Below are positions 48,117-58,454 of a DNA stretch of 64,000 nt, piece after piece. This DNA comes from Methyloversatilis thermotolerans (GTDB lineage: Bacteria; Pseudomonadota; Gammaproteobacteria; Burkholderiales; Rhodocyclaceae). A program made the translations under genes and the position numbers. The notes beneath the pieces are model-generated. The model was not told the origin of the DNA, made no database searches, and was given only the letters and a program-made list of their open reading frames with translations. The stretch covers positions 3,237,430 through 3,301,429 of the forward strand of contig NZ_KB889967.1 in NCBI RefSeq assembly GCF_000372885.1, read 5' to 3'. Position 1 is the first letter of the stretch; each line of letters begins with the position of its first letter.

Positions 48117-48245
48117 ATTCCAGATCCGATTCGGGAAGTCCGGATTGTCACTCAGCCTGCGCCGAGGGATTACGCCATCCGGACGATGGCCCTTGCGGAG
48201 TAATATTTGCTTACATCGAGCGCGGCGCATGTCCCGGAGATTGCA

Positions 48246-49379
48246 TTGAACGCACCGCACACCGACGCCGACATGGCGCAGAAGACCGTTTTGCTGGTTG
48301 ACGATACGCCGGAGAACCTCACTGTTCTTGGCGAAATCCTGATGCCGTACTACCGGGTGCGGGTGGCCAGTTCCGGCTCGCGTGCGCTGAGTGCAGCGAT
48401 GACCGATCCACGGCCGGATCTGGTGCTGCTCGACGTGATGATGCCGGACATGGATGGCTACGAAGTCCTGCGCCGCCTGCGCCAGGACCCGAGGACCGTG
48501 GACCTTCCGGTCATTTTCGTGACCGCGCTCGACACCACGGAGGATGAGGCGCACGGACTCGAACTGGGTGCGGTCGACTACATCACCAAGCCGGTTCGTC
48601 CGGCCATCGTGCTGGCGCGTGTGCGGGGTCAGCTCGAACTGAAGACTTCGCGCGACCATGCACGCGACCATGCGCAGTGGCTCGAATCCGAGATCGCGCG
48701 CCGGATCGGGCAGTACCGCATGATGCAGGATGTCAGCATGCGCGCGCTGGCCAGCCTCGCCGAGGCGCGCGACAATGAAACCGGCAATCACGTACTGCGC
48801 ACCCAGAATTATGTGCGGACTCTTGCGGAGACGCTCGCGACACGGCCCGGTTTCCGGTCGCTCATGACGCAGGAGCGCATAGACGCGATGAGCAGGGCGG
48901 CACCGCTGCACGATATCGGCAAGGTCGCCATACCTGATCACATCCTGCACAAACCGGGCCGCCTGAGCGAGGATGAATGGGCGGTCATGAAAACCCATGC
49001 GCGACAGGGTGCGGACGCGATCTGGCGCGCCATCCGCGATCACGACCGGAATGAGGAACGCGAGGCCCTGGATTTCCTTTACGTGGCGATGGACATTGCT
49101 GCCCATCACCATGAGAGATGGGACGGCAGCGGCTACCCGGACGGCCTGGCCGGTCAGGACATTCCCCTTGCGGCACGGCTGATGGCGCTGGCTGATGTGT
49201 TCGACGCGCTGATAAGCCAGCGGTGCTACAAGCCGGCGCTGCCGATGGAGCAGGCAAAATCCATCATCTGCGCCGGACGAGGCAGCCATTTCGACCCCGA
49301 CGTGGTCGATGCCTTTCTGATGCGAGCCGACAACTTTGCCGAAATCGCCGCCCGCTACGCTGATGGCCGGGCCGCCTGA
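48246..49379 (+). CDS. response regulator with HD-GYP c-di-GMP phosphodiesterase domain
   Basis: 377 residues from TTG at 48246, chosen because GGAG sits 7 bp upstream; an ATG at 48273 (MAQKTVLLVDD) lacks a Shine-Dalgarno. Receiver domain (about 10-130) with D63 in DLVLLDVMMPDMDG. After a helical linker, the HD-GYP domain (about 155-360) shows APLHDIGKVAIPDHIL (H222, D223) and HHERWDGSGYPDGL. Predicted to linearise c-di-GMP on phosphorylation. It lies 12 bp before the hybrid kinase gene. Confidence 0.93.
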   Translation: MNAPHTDADMAQKTVLLVDDTPENLTVLGEILMPYYRVRVASSGSRALSAAMTDPRPDLVLLDVMMPDMDGYEVLRRLRQDPRTVDLPVIFVTALDTTEDEAHGLELGAVDYITKPVRPAIVLARVRGQLELKTSRDHARDHAQWLESEIARRIGQYRMMQDVSMRALASLAEARDNETGNHVLRTQNYVRTLAETLATRPGFRSLMTQERIDAMSRAAPLHDIGKVAIPDHILHKPGRLSEDEWAVMKTHARQGADAIWRAIRDHDRNEEREALDFLYVAMDIAAHHHERWDGSGYPDGLAGQDIPLAARLMALADVFDALISQRCYKPALPMEQAKSIICAGRGSHFDPDVVDAFLMRADNFAEIAARYADGRAA

Positions 49380-49391
49380 ACGGGGCCGGCA

Positions 49392-52300
49392 ATGAGCGGG
49401 CGGTTCGCAGCCGGTCCGTGGTGTGCGGCACTGGTGTTGCTCGCGCCGGACGTCGCGCGCGCAGCCGGTTTGCTGGAGGCGCTCGCGCGCGATGCCGTCG
49501 AGGTCTGGCGCGATCACTTCAGCTTCATGATCGTACTGCTTGCCGCCCTGCTGCTTGTCTGCGCACTCATCATCCTGCAGGGCATGCATGCCCGCCATCT
49601 GCGCCGCGCCCGGGCCCAGGCCGATCGCGATGCCGCCGATCTGGCGCAGCAGCGTGCGCGGCTGCGCATGCTGCTCAACGCCATCCCGGATCTGGTGTGG
49701 TTCAAGGACGTAGATGGAAAATACCGCTTCTGCAATCCGCGTTTCGAGCAACTTTACGGATGCAGCGAGCCGGATCTGATCGGTCGCGACGACTATGCCT
49801 TCGTCGACCGCGAACTGGCCGACTTCTTCCGGGCCAAGGACAGGGCGGCGCTCGAGGCCGACGGTCCGCGCTCCAACGAGGAATGGCTGACGTTCTCCTC
49901 TACCGGTTATCACGGGCTGTTCCTGACCACCAAGACACCGGTGGTGGATCGCAGCGGCGTACCGGTCGGTGTGCTGGGCATCGCGCGCGACATCACCGAG
50001 GCGCGGCGTGCCGAGCTGGCTCTCGCTGAGCGCATCAAGGAACAGCGTTGCCTCTACGCGGTATTCCGTGCGACCGAGGATTTGCTGCGGCCGCTGGACC
50101 AGGTGCTGAGCGAGGTAGTGGCCCTGCTGCCCGCCGGATGGTTGCATGCGGACCGTGCCTGTGCCTGCATCGAGTATGACGGCCGGACATACGAGAGTGG
50201 CGAGTTCGACCTGGCGGTGAGCCGGATCGAGGAGCCACTCGAAATCCGCGGCGTGCCGCGCGGCAGCGTGACGGTGGCCTACCCCGTCGGGGTGGGGGGC
50301 GTACCCGATCCTTTCCTGATCGAAGAGAGGCTGTTACTCGAGGCGGTCGCCGATCGGCTTGTAAGCACCATCCAGAGACGCGAGGACGAAGCCCAGGCGC
50401 GTCGCACCGCCCAGATCTACGGCGCAATCGTTTCGCAGGCCTCCGAGGCGATCACGTTGATCGATGTCGAGACGCTGGCCTTTGTCGAATTCAACGATGC
50501 GGCATGCAGTTCCCACGGCTACACGCGCGAGGAGTTCGCGCGGCTCCGGCTGACCGATGTGCAGGCCGACCAGGACGAGGCCGAGGTCCGCCGCAACATC
50601 GCACGTCTGGTCGAGGCCGGTGGCGGCGACTTCGATGTGCGGGGCCGGCGCAAGGACGGCACCGTCATCGATGTCAGGGTAAGCGTGAAGGCCATCCAGC
50701 TCCAGGGCCGGATCTACCTTTCCAGCATCTGGTCCGACATCACGGAGCGTTCCAAGGTACAGGCCCAGCTCGATCGCGAGCGCCGCCGCCTGCAGGACAT
50801 CATCGATGCCACGCGCGCCGCTACCTGGGAACTCGAGCTGAGCACCGGTGCCATGCGCGTGAACGAGCGCTGGGCCGATATGCTTGGCCATACGCTGGCC
50901 GAGGTGATGCCGCTGACCATCGACAACCTTGAGCGCTACGTGCATCCAGACGATCTGGCGGTCGCGCGCGACCGGCTGTTCAAGCATCTGGCGGGCGAGG
51001 CCCCGCATTACGAATACGACATACGGATGAAACACCGTGAAGGTCGCTACGTCTGGGTGGCGGCGCGAGGCCAGGTGACCCGCCGTACGCCGTCGGGACA
51101 GCCGCTGGTGATCAGCGGCACCCATATCGATGTGTCGGAGCGCCGCGAGGCCGAGGAGAGGCTGCGCGAAAGCGAGGAGAGGTACCGTCTTCTGTCGGAG
51201 AACGCGAATGACGTGATCTGGCTGTATGACCTGGATGCGCAGCGCTTCCTGTACATCAGCCAGGCGGTCGAACGCATCACCGGCCTGACGGTGACGGAAG
51301 CGATGGCACTGTCCTTCGAGCAGGTGATGACAGCGGACAGCTACCGCCGCGTCACGGCAGCGCTCGCGGCCCAGATCGCTGACTTCGCGGCGGGAGACGA
51401 AGCGGCCCGTACGCGGTCGATCGAGATCGAGAAGCTGCGGCGCGACGGAAGCTGTCTGTGGGTGGACATCGCGATCACCCTGCGTACCGATGCGCATGGC
51501 CGGGTGACGCTGCTGCAGGGCGTGACCCGCGACATCTCCAAAACCAAGGCGGCCGAAGCCGAGCTGCATGCATATCGGCACCATCTTGAGGATCTGGTAC
51601 GCAGCCGCACAGCGGAACTGGAGCGGGCGCGTATCGACGCGGAAGCGGCCAGCCGCGCGAAGAGCACCTTCCTCGCCAATATGAGCCACGAGATCCGTAC
51701 CCCGATGAATGCCATCATCGGCTTCACCCATCTGCTTCGACGCGAAATGACCACGCCGTCGCAGATCGAGAAACTGGACAAGGTGTCGGCTTCGGCGACG
51801 CATCTGCTCGGTCTGATCAACGACGTGCTGGATCTGTCCAAGATCGAGGCTGACCGGCTGCAGCTCGAGGAAGTGCCGTTCAACGTGCTGGCGACGATAG
51901 ACCATGCGCGCAGCATGATGACCGAACGCATCGTGGCGAAGCATCTCAGTCTGGTCGAGCAGGTCGACCCCGCGCTGAACGGTCTGCAGCTCCTGGGCGA
52001 TCCGCTGCGCGTCGGCCAGGTGCTGATCAACTACATCGGCAACGCGGTGAAGTTCACCGAGGCGGGTCGCATCACGCTGCGGGCTCGGTTGCAGGACGAG
52101 GAGGAGGACCACGTGCTGGTGCGCTTCGAAGTCGAGGATACCGGCATAGGGATCACTCCGGAGAAGTTGCCGCGGCTGTTCGAGCCATTTGAGCAGGCCG
52201 AGGCCTCGACCACGCGAAAGTATGGCGGCACGGGTCTCGGGCTGGTCATCTGCAGGAGACTGGCGCGTCTCATGAGTGGCGAGGCCGGCGTGATGAGCGA

Positions 52301-53429
52301 ACCCGGAGTGGGCAGTTGTTTCTGGTTCACGGCCCGTTTCCGACGCCTGCACTCACCTGTCGACGCCCGGACCGACGGCGTGCGCAGGGCCCTGCGTCAC
52401 GACGCCCGGGTGCTGGTGGTGGAAGACAATCCGATCAACCAGGAAGTGGCGCGTGAGCTGTTGCTGCGCCTCGGGCTCAAGGTGGATGTGGCAGCGAATG
52501 GCGAGCAGGCGGTCGATGCGATGCGGGCCGGCGGCTATGATCTCGTGCTGATGGACATGCAGATGCCGGTCATGGATGGCCTGGAAGCCACGCGCCGGAT
52601 ACGTGCACTGGATGGCATGGCGGATCTGCCGATTCTCGCGATGACCGCGAACGCGTTCGAGGAGGACAGGCGGCGTTGCATCGAAGCCGGCATGAACGGG
52701 CACCTCAGCAAGCCAGTCGATCCGGTACGTCTGTTTGCCGCCCTCTCGCAGTGGATCGCCGCGGACGACGATGACAATGAGTTTGCTGCCGCATCGCCGG
52801 TGATCACCGCGAGTGTGCTTCCGGCGCTGCGGTCCCCGGCCTGCGCGGACGTACTCGATGTGGAAGCCGGACTGCAGTCGCTCGCCGGAGACTGGGACTC
52901 CTATCGCAGCCTGCTGACGGTGTTCGCCGAGCACCATGCGCAGGATGTGGATGCGCTTGAGGAGGCGCTGGCGCGGCAGGACACGCAGATGGCCATCCAT
53001 GTCGTGCATGCGCTGAAAGGCGTTGCGGCCACGCTGGGCGCGCGCGCGCTCCAGACCTGCGCCGCGAACGTCGAGCGCGCTTTGCGGAGCGGCGGCGGCT
53101 GTGCGCCCGGTCACCTGGCGGAATGCCGTCAGGCGATGCAGTCGGTGCTGGACGAAATCGCCCGTTTGCCGGAAGTGAACTGTGATCGCTCATCGTCGGC
53201 CGACGATGGCGTGCTGCGCGATCTGCTCGCCCACCTCGGCCTGTTGCTCGAACATGACGACATGCGGGCATCGACCGTATGGCGGGAATTGAAACCTCAG
53301 TTGCAGGCGCGTTATGGCGGTGCCGGCATCGGAGAACTCGCACGGCTGATCGAGTCCTTCGAGTTCAGCGAGGCCAGCGTGGCACTGCGGGCACTGCTTG
53401 CTGCCCATCCCGGCCTCGCCCGTCCGTGA
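49392..53429 (+). CDS. hybrid sensor histidine kinase with multiple PAS, receiver and Hpt domains
   Basis: 1345 residues. One clear membrane helix near 40-60 ([18 protein letters not shown]). PAS domains begin near 92 ([19 protein letters not shown]), 345 ([19 protein letters not shown]), 465 ([18 protein letters not shown]) and 600 ([18 protein letters not shown]); the part between 220 and 330 is GAF-like. HisKA has H766 in [15 protein letters not shown]; HATPase has [14 protein letters not shown]. The receiver has D1055 (LVLMDMQMP), and the Hpt domain has H1206 ([13 protein letters not shown]). There is a phosphorelay but no DNA-binding output. The adjacent REC-HD-GYP is the likely target. 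Confidence 0.93.
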   Translation: MSGRFAAGPWCAALVLLAPDVARAAGLLEALARDAVEVWRDHFSFMIVLLAALLLVCALIILQGMHARHLRRARAQADRDAADLAQQRARLRMLLNAIPDLVWFKDVDGKYRFCNPRFEQLYGCSEPDLIGRDDYAFVDRELADFFRAKDRAALEADGPRSNEEWLTFSSTGYHGLFLTTKTPVVDRSGVPVGVLGIARDITEARRAELALAERIKEQRCLYAVFRATEDLLRPLDQVLSEVVALLPAGWLHADRACACIEYDGRTYESGEFDLAVSRIEEPLEIRGVPRGSVTVAYPVGVGGVPDPFLIEERLLLEAVADRLVSTIQRREDEAQARRTAQIYGAIVSQASEAITLIDVETLAFVEFNDAACSSHGYTREEFARLRLTDVQADQDEAEVRRNIARLVEAGGGDFDVRGRRKDGTVIDVRVSVKAIQLQGRIYLSSIWSDITERSKVQAQLDRERRRLQDIIDATRAATWELELSTGAMRVNERWADMLGHTLAEVMPLTIDNLERYVHPDDLAVARDRLFKHLAGEAPHYEYDIRMKHREGRYVWVAARGQVTRRTPSGQPLVISGTHIDVSERREAEERLRESEERYRLLSENANDVIWLYDLDAQRFLYISQAVERITGLTVTEAMALSFEQVMTADSYRRVTAALAAQIADFAAGDEAARTRSIEIEKLRRDGSCLWVDIAITLRTDAHGRVTLLQGVTRDISKTKAAEAELHAYRHHLEDLVRSRTAELERARIDAEAASRAKSTFLANMSHEIRTPMNAIIGFTHLLRREMTTPSQIEKLDKVSASATHLLGLINDVLDLSKIEADRLQLEEVPFNVLATIDHARSMMTERIVAKHLSLVEQVDPALNGLQLLGDPLRVGQVLINYIGNAVKFTEAGRITLRARLQDEEEDHVLVRFEVEDTGIGITPEKLPRLFEPFEQAEASTTRKYGGTGLGLVICRRLARLMSGEAGVMSEPGVGSCFWFTARFRRLHSPVDARTDGVRRALRHDARVLVVEDNPINQEVARELLLRLGLKVDVAANGEQAVDAMRAGGYDLVLMDMQMPVMDGLEATRRIRALDGMADLPILAMTANAFEEDRRRCIEAGMNGHLSKPVDPVRLFAALSQWIAADDDDNEFAAASPVITASVLPALRSPACADVLDVEAGLQSLAGDWDSYRSLLTVFAEHHAQDVDALEEALARQDTQMAIHVVHALKGVAATLGARALQTCAANVERALRSGGGCAPGHLAECRQAMQSVLDEIARLPEVNCDRSSSADDGVLRDLLAHLGLLLEHDDMRASTVWRELKPQLQARYGGAGIGELARLIESFEFSEASVALRALLAAHPGLARP

Positions 53430-53450
53430 AGCGCGGCAGGGCGGGCCGCT

Positions 53451-54416
53451 TCAGCCTGCGCTGGCCACCCCTGCCGCGTGTGCCTGGCGATCGGCGTGGT
53501 AGCTGGAGCGCACCAGAGGGCCGCAGGCGGCATGAGTGAAGCCCATGGCCTGCGCCTCGCGTTCGAACCTCGCAAAGGTATCCGGATGCACGTAGCGCAG
53601 CACCGGCAGGTGACCGCCCGACGGTTGCAGATACTGCCCCAGGGTGAGCATCTGCACGCCGTGCGCGCGCATGTCGCGCATCACGTCCAGTATCTCGTCG
53701 TCGGTCTCGCCCAGTCCGAGCATGAGACCGCTCTTGGTCGGTACCTCCGGGTGGCGTGCGCCGAACTCACGCAGCAGGTCCAGCGAATGCGCGTAGTCGG
53801 AACCGGGGCGCGCCACCTTGTACAGGCGGGGCACGGTTTCCAGATTGTGGTTCATCACGTCCGGCGGCGCGGCGTCGAGTATGGACAGCGCAATGTCGAG
53901 GCGACCGCGGAAGTCGGGCACCAGCACCTCTATGCGGGTGTGCGGCGAATGAAGGCGCACCGCGCGTATGCAGTCCACGAAATGCTGTGCGCCGCCGTCG
54001 CGCAGGTCGTCGCGATCCACGCTGGTGATGACGACATAGTTCAGCTTGAGTGCGGCGATGGTTTGCGCGAGCTTCTCCGGCTCCTCGGCGTCGAGCGGGT
54101 CGGGGCGCCCGTGGCCGACGTCGCAGAACGGACAGCGGCGCGTGCATTTGTCGCCCATGATCATGAAGGTGGCGGTGCCGCCGCCGAAACACTCGCCGAT
54201 GTTCGGACAGCTTGCTTCCTCGCACACGGTATGCAGGCCGTGTTCGCGCAGGATCTGCTTGATCTCGCCGAAGCGGCTGTCGTGGCGTGCAGCGCGCACC
54301 CGTATCCATTCGGGTTTGCGCAGCGTTTCCGCCGGCACCACCTTGATCGGAATGCGTGCGGTCTTGGAGCTGCCCTTCTGTTTTGCGGTCGGGTCGTAGG
54401 CGGTCGATTCGCTCAT
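53451..54416 (-). CDS. lipA: lipoyl synthase
   Basis: 321 residues from [15 protein letters not shown]. Radical SAM enzyme with two 4Fe-4S clusters: auxiliary [12 protein letters not shown] and radical-SAM [25 protein letters not shown] and a C-terminal [10 protein letters not shown] complete the family. It inserts two sulfurs into the octanoyl chain made available by LipB. It starts 4 bp after the lipB stop. Confidence 0.97.
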   Translation of the reverse strand: MSESTAYDPTAKQKGSSKTARIPIKVVPAETLRKPEWIRVRAARHDSRFGEIKQILREHGLHTVCEEASCPNIGECFGGGTATFMIMGDKCTRRCPFCDVGHGRPDPLDAEEPEKLAQTIAALKLNYVVITSVDRDDLRDGGAQHFVDCIRAVRLHSPHTRIEVLVPDFRGRLDIALSILDAAPPDVMNHNLETVPRLYKVARPGSDYAHSLDLLREFGARHPEVPTKSGLMLGLGETDDEILDVMRDMRAHGVQMLTLGQYLQPSGGHLPVLRYVHPDTFARFEREAQAMGFTHAACGPLVRSSYHADRQAHAAGVASAG

Positions 54417-54420
54417 GGCT

Positions 54421-55050
54421 TCAGGTTCGCGGAGGATAGAGGACACGCTGTAGCGCATCCGTCAGTTGCCGGCCCAGCACCTCCGGTGGGAGGTCCAGGC
54501 CGAGATCGCGCGTCTGTGTGACGCGCAGGCCACTGTAACCGCAGGGATTGATTGCGGCAAACGGGGAAAGATCCATATCCACGTTCAGCGACACCCCGTG
54601 GTAGGTGCAGCCGTTGCGCACGCGCAGCCCGAGCGCGGCGATCTTGGCCTCGTCCGCACCGGTGCCGACATAGATGCCGGGCGCGCCCTCGCGTCGCTGC
54701 GACCGGATGTCGTGGTCAGCCAGCAGCTCGATGACCGCCTGTTCGATGCGCCGGACCAGCTCGCGCACGCCGAGGCCGGCGCGCCTGAGGTCGAGCAGTG
54801 TGTAGATGATCACCTGGCCCGGTCCGTGATAGGTCACCTGCCCGCCGCGATCACTGTCCACCACCGGCACGTCGATATCATGCAGCAGGTGCTCGCGGCG
54901 GCCGGCCAGTCCCAGCGTGAACACCGGCGGGTGCTCGACGCACCAGAGCTCATCCGGCGTGCCCGCTTCCCTGCAGGCGGTGAAGGCCTGCATGTCCCGC
55001 CACACCGGCAGGTAGTCGCGGCGGCCCAGCGTGCGCACGCACGCGCTCAC
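54421..55050 (-). CDS. lipB: octanoyl-[ACP]:protein N-octanoyltransferase
   Basis: 209 residues from a GTG at 55050. The conserved [16 protein letters not shown] and the catalytic pair K136 (EAKIAALG) and C170 (INPCGY) are present. It transfers octanoate from ACP to lipoyl domains. Order dacA-ybeD-lipB-lipA is the same as in E. coli. Confidence 0.97.
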   Translation of the reverse strand: MSACVRTLGRRDYLPVWRDMQAFTACREAGTPDELWCVEHPPVFTLGLAGRREHLLHDIDVPVVDSDRGGQVTYHGPGQVIIYTLLDLRRAGLGVRELVRRIEQAVIELLADHDIRSQRREGAPGIYVGTGADEAKIAALGLRVRNGCTYHGVSLNVDMDLSPFAAINPCGYSGLRVTQTRDLGLDLPPEVLGRQLTDALQRVLYPPRT

Positions 55051-55087
55051 CGCCTCGCCCCCTTGCCGGCATGCGGCGGGTGCGTGT

Positions 55088-55384
55088 TCATAGCACCACT
55101 TTCACCATCGGGTGGCTGCTCAGCTCGCGGTACAGCGCGTCGAGCTGGGCCTTCGAGGTTGCGCGTATGGTGGCGGTCAGTCCGATGTAGCGACCGCCGG
55201 ACGACGGACGCATGCCCAGCGTGGCAGGATCGAAATCCGGCGCGTGCCGCAGTACCACCTCGACCACGACCTGGGCGAAGTCGTCGTGGCGTTCGCCCAT
55301 GATCTTGAGCGGGAAATCGGTCGGGAATTCGAGCAGCGTATCGGCGCGCGAGCCGGTCTGCGATGCGTCCTGTCCATCGGCCAT
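55088..55384 (-). CDS. ybeD: DUF493 protein YbeD
   Basis: 98 residues from [11 protein letters not shown]. The conserved DUF493 core [19 protein letters not shown], then [18 protein letters not shown], ends with HPMVKVVL. A small ACT-like ferredoxin fold of unknown function that regularly sits between dacA and lipB. Confidence 0.93.
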   Translation of the reverse strand: MADGQDASQTGSRADTLLEFPTDFPLKIMGERHDDFAQVVVEVVLRHAPDFDPATLGMRPSSGGRYIGLTATIRATSKAQLDALYRELSSHPMVKVVL

Positions 55385-55395
55385 GCGAGTATTCC

Positions 55396-56532
55396 TCAGA
55401 GACCCAGCCAGAGCCGGATCTGGTCCCATGCGCGGCGGAAGAAACCGCCTTCCTCGACCGCCACCTTGGCCACCAGCGGATACTCACCGGCCGGTTTGCC
55501 GTCGATCGACACCTTCATGGTGCCCAGTGCCTGGCCTGCGGCGACGGGCGCGATCACCGGCGACTGCAGCACGATGTCGCGGCTCACCTTCCCGCCCTGT
55601 CCGCGCGGCAGCGTCAGCACGACGTCGTGTGCCACCCCCAGTTGCACGCTGCCGGCGCTGCCCTTGTACACCGCTGGCGCGGCGAGCACCTCTTCGGCCA
55701 GAGCCACGCGCGCATTTTCCCATGCGTTGTAGCCGTAGTTCAGCAGGGTGGCGGACGATTCGATGCGGCCTTTCTCGTTCGGCGCACCCAGCAGCACCGA
55801 CACGATGCGGCGCCCGTCGCGCTTGGCGGACGACACCAGACACCAGCCGGCGGCATCGGTATGCCCGGTCTTCATGCCATCGACGCTGCGGTCCATCGTG
55901 AGCAGCCGGTTGCGGTTGCCCTGCTTGATGCCGTTGTAGGTGTAATCCAGCGTCGAGTAGAGCGGGTAGTACTCCGGAAAATCCGTGATCAGCGCGCGCG
56001 CGAGCAGGGCAAGATCGCGTGCCGTCGTGGTGTGGCCCTCCTCGGTCAGTCCGGTGGCATTGCGGTAGGTGGTTCCGGTCATGCCCAGCCGCTTCGCTTC
56101 GGCATTCATCATCTGGGCGAACGCGGCCTCCGACCCGGCGATGGCTTCCGCCAGCGCGACGCAGGCGTCGTTGCCGGACTGGATGATCATGCCGCGTATC
56201 AGTTCGTTCACCGTGACCGGCTTGTCCGGCGCGATGAACATCTTGGAGCCACCGGTCTTCCACGCGGCAACGCTGACCGGTATCACCTGGTCGGGCTTGA
56301 GCTGTCCGTTCTTCAATGACTTGAAGGTCAGGTAGGCGGTCATCAGCTTGGTGAGCGAAGCCGGCTCGACTGCATCGTCGGGCCGGGACTGCGCGAGCAC
56401 GGCGCCCGACTCATGATCGATCACCAGCCAGGCCTTTGCATCCGGCTGGGGCGGGGGAATCTGTTCGGCGGACGCATGCAGCGGGAGGAAGGCGGATGCA
56501 ACGAGCGCGCAGCAGCGCAACAACTTGGACAT
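55396..56532 (-). CDS. dacA: D-alanyl-D-alanine carboxypeptidase (PBP5/6 family)
   Basis: 378 residues. A signal peptide ends near HASAEQ. Penicillin-binding motifs: SLTK (59-62), SGN (119-121) and KTG (221-223). The C-terminal PBP5 domain (about 280-360) is followed by the amphipathic anchor FRRAWDQIRLWLGL. It trims the terminal D-Ala of peptidoglycan pentapeptides in the periplasm, at the membrane surface. Confidence 0.95.
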   Translation of the reverse strand: MSKLLRCCALVASAFLPLHASAEQIPPPQPDAKAWLVIDHESGAVLAQSRPDDAVEPASLTKLMTAYLTFKSLKNGQLKPDQVIPVSVAAWKTGGSKMFIAPDKPVTVNELIRGMIIQSGNDACVALAEAIAGSEAAFAQMMNAEAKRLGMTGTTYRNATGLTEEGHTTTARDLALLARALITDFPEYYPLYSTLDYTYNGIKQGNRNRLLTMDRSVDGMKTGHTDAAGWCLVSSAKRDGRRIVSVLLGAPNEKGRIESSATLLNYGYNAWENARVALAEEVLAAPAVYKGSAGSVQLGVAHDVVLTLPRGQGGKVSRDIVLQSPVIAPVAAGQALGTMKVSIDGKPAGEYPLVAKVAVEEGGFFRRAWDQIRLWLGL

Positions 56533-56757
56533 TTGAGGTACCGGGGTGAGCAGGACAGCGCCGCAATTTTAGCAAAGCTGCGCCGTCATCCGGCATGGAA
56601 TCTGCTTTGATTACTTCGTGTTGCAGTGCAGCCGGCAACAATGGTTTCATTAAGATGTGTTTTCATTCACAGTAATGCCGCGGCGACTTGCGTCCGCGCC
56701 GCGCCGGGCTTCCTGCGCAAGGAACTCCGGCTACGTTCATGCGTTCTGACGCGCCTG

Positions 56758-57087
56758 ATGACATATACCCGTCTCCCTCTGCTGTTCATCACACTGGTGC
56801 TGGCCCTCGCGGTTCATCTGCAATGGCCTGGCGCGTCGGCGCTCGCCGATGCACCACAGGAGTGCGTGGAATGCGAAGTCGTCGAAACGCCTGATTTCGC
56901 GCCGACCGATGTCTATGGCGTGCTGATGCACAAGTTCGAGCTTGCCGGTGATCCCCCGGATAACTTCGTGGCGGAAGTCCGTCGTCGTCCCGCGCGCGAG
57001 GCCCGTCCGGAATGGGTGGCCGGCTTTCTCGCACTGCTCGATCCACACGCTTCGCGCGTGCTTCTCCGGCCACCAAGACTGGCCTGA
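56758..57087 (+). CDS. small exported protein with CxxC, first gene of the metal-efflux cluster
   Basis: 109 residues from MTYTRLPLLFITLVLALAV; earlier in-frame starts lack a usable signal peptide. The signal peptide ends near ASALADA. A CVEC pair follows at the mature N-terminus (about 34-37), then an acidic and Pro-rich segment and a basic C-terminus ending LLRPPRLA. I do not recognise the family. Position 109 bp before the outer-membrane factor gene of an RND pump, plus the CxxC, suggests a metal-binding accessory, but this is inference and the ORF itself could be non-coding. Confidence 0.5.
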   Translation: MTYTRLPLLFITLVLALAVHLQWPGASALADAPQECVECEVVETPDFAPTDVYGVLMHKFELAGDPPDNFVAEVRRRPAREARPEWVAGFLALLDPHASRVLLRPPRLA

Positions 57088-57195
57088 GCAAAGCGCTTTC
57101 TCCGGCGGAGCCTGGTCTCCGCCAAACGTCTGCCGGATGTGGCAGGCGTTGCCCGCTGTTTCGCCGTTTTCCATATTTGTCAGGGCATTCGACCC

Positions 57196-58416
57196 ATGAA
57201 AAGAAAAGCATTTGCCCTCGTGCTTCTGCTCGGCCTGTCCATTCCTGCGATGGCAGCCGAACGCTTCACGCTGGACCAGTTGCGATCGCTCGCGCTGTCC
57301 GGCAATGCCACCCTGGGTGCCGCGCGTGCCGACGTCGACGTGAGCAAGGCCGACACATTGACTGCCCGCGCCTATCCCAATCCGGAGATCGAAGTGTCCG
57401 GTGGTGATCGCGATGCGCGCAGCCCGGGGCTGGCGCCCGGTTCGCTCGCTTCGGTCACCTTGTCGCAGCGCTTCGACTACCCGTCACAGCGCGATGCCCG
57501 GTTGCGTGTTGCCGAAGCGGGCGTCGCGTCGGCGCGTTCCGGGGCGCAGGCCTTCGAGATCGATCTGCTGGCCCGCCTGAAGCAGGCGTTCTTCCTCGTC
57601 GTGAGATACGAGAGCGAGCTGCGCGCCGCGCGCGAGGACCTGGAACTGGCGCAGGCGATACGCAATCGCGTGGGCGTGCGGGTCGATACCGGCGAAGCGG
57701 CGCGCTACGAGCTGATCAAGGCCGACACGGAACTGCTCAATGCGCAGAAGAACGCGGATGCCGCCGTGCTGCGCATTTCACAGGCCAAGGCGCGGCTGCG
57801 CGCGCTGGTGGGAGGAGGCGTGCCGGCGGACTTCGAGGTGGATGGCGTGCTGGCAAGCGAGTTGACGCTGCCGCCGCTGGACCAGTTGCGCGACACCATG
57901 CTCGATACCAATCCGGACATGCAGCGGCTGAAGGCGGAAATCGAGCGTTCGAAACAGCAGCTCGAGCTGGAGAAGCTGCGCCGCATGCCGGATGTGTCCT
58001 TGCGCCTGGGCTATGACCGCGATCCCGAATACGAAGCCAACAAGATTGGCGTGGCGGTGACGGTGCCGCTGTTCGATCGTCGTCAGGGGCCGATTGCCCA
58101 GGCCGCTGCACAGGGCGAACGCACCCGCATGGCGCTGGAAGGCCGCACCTTCGAACTTCAGCAGCAACTGGACGCTGCCTACCGTCAGTACGAACTGTCC
58201 CGCATGCAGATCACCGCACTGGAGAACGGCATCCTGCGCGAAGCAGAGGGCGCACTCAAGGTGGCCGAAGCCGCCTACAAGTTCGGCGAGCGCGGCATCC
58301 TGGATTTCCTGGACGCGCAGCGCGTGTTCCGTGCCGCCCGCAACGAGCTGATCAGCGCCCGCTACGAACTGATCAATGCGGTCACCGAAATCGAGCGGCT
58401 GGGCGCCCTGCGCTGA
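57196..58416 (+). CDS. TolC-family outer membrane factor of RND metal efflux (CzcC-like)
   Basis: 406 residues from MKRKAFALVLLLGLSIPAMA, with a cleavable signal peptide. Two OEP repeats form the TolC-type barrel and alpha-helical tunnel: LDQLRSLALSGNATLGAARA and IEVSGGDRD in the first, MLDTNPDMQRLKAEIERSK and ISARYELINAVTEIERLGAL in the second. First clear gene of the pump operon; 38 bp before the adaptor gene. Confidence 0.92.
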   Translation: MKRKAFALVLLLGLSIPAMAAERFTLDQLRSLALSGNATLGAARADVDVSKADTLTARAYPNPEIEVSGGDRDARSPGLAPGSLASVTLSQRFDYPSQRDARLRVAEAGVASARSGAQAFEIDLLARLKQAFFLVVRYESELRAAREDLELAQAIRNRVGVRVDTGEAARYELIKADTELLNAQKNADAAVLRISQAKARLRALVGGGVPADFEVDGVLASELTLPPLDQLRDTMLDTNPDMQRLKAEIERSKQQLELEKLRRMPDVSLRLGYDRDPEYEANKIGVAVTVPLFDRRQGPIAQAAAQGERTRMALEGRTFELQQQLDAAYRQYELSRMQITALENGILREAEGALKVAEAAYKFGERGILDFLDAQRVFRAARNELISARYELINAVTEIERLGALR

Positions 58417-58454
58417 GCCACTGAACAGAATTCCTCAAGATCCGAGTGCACAAA

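Noticed and set aside
47370-50147. Minus-strand frame extending the SDR upstream to 925 codons
   Set aside because: The extension is antisense to the HD-GYP and hybrid kinase genes; the SDR starts normally at 48116.
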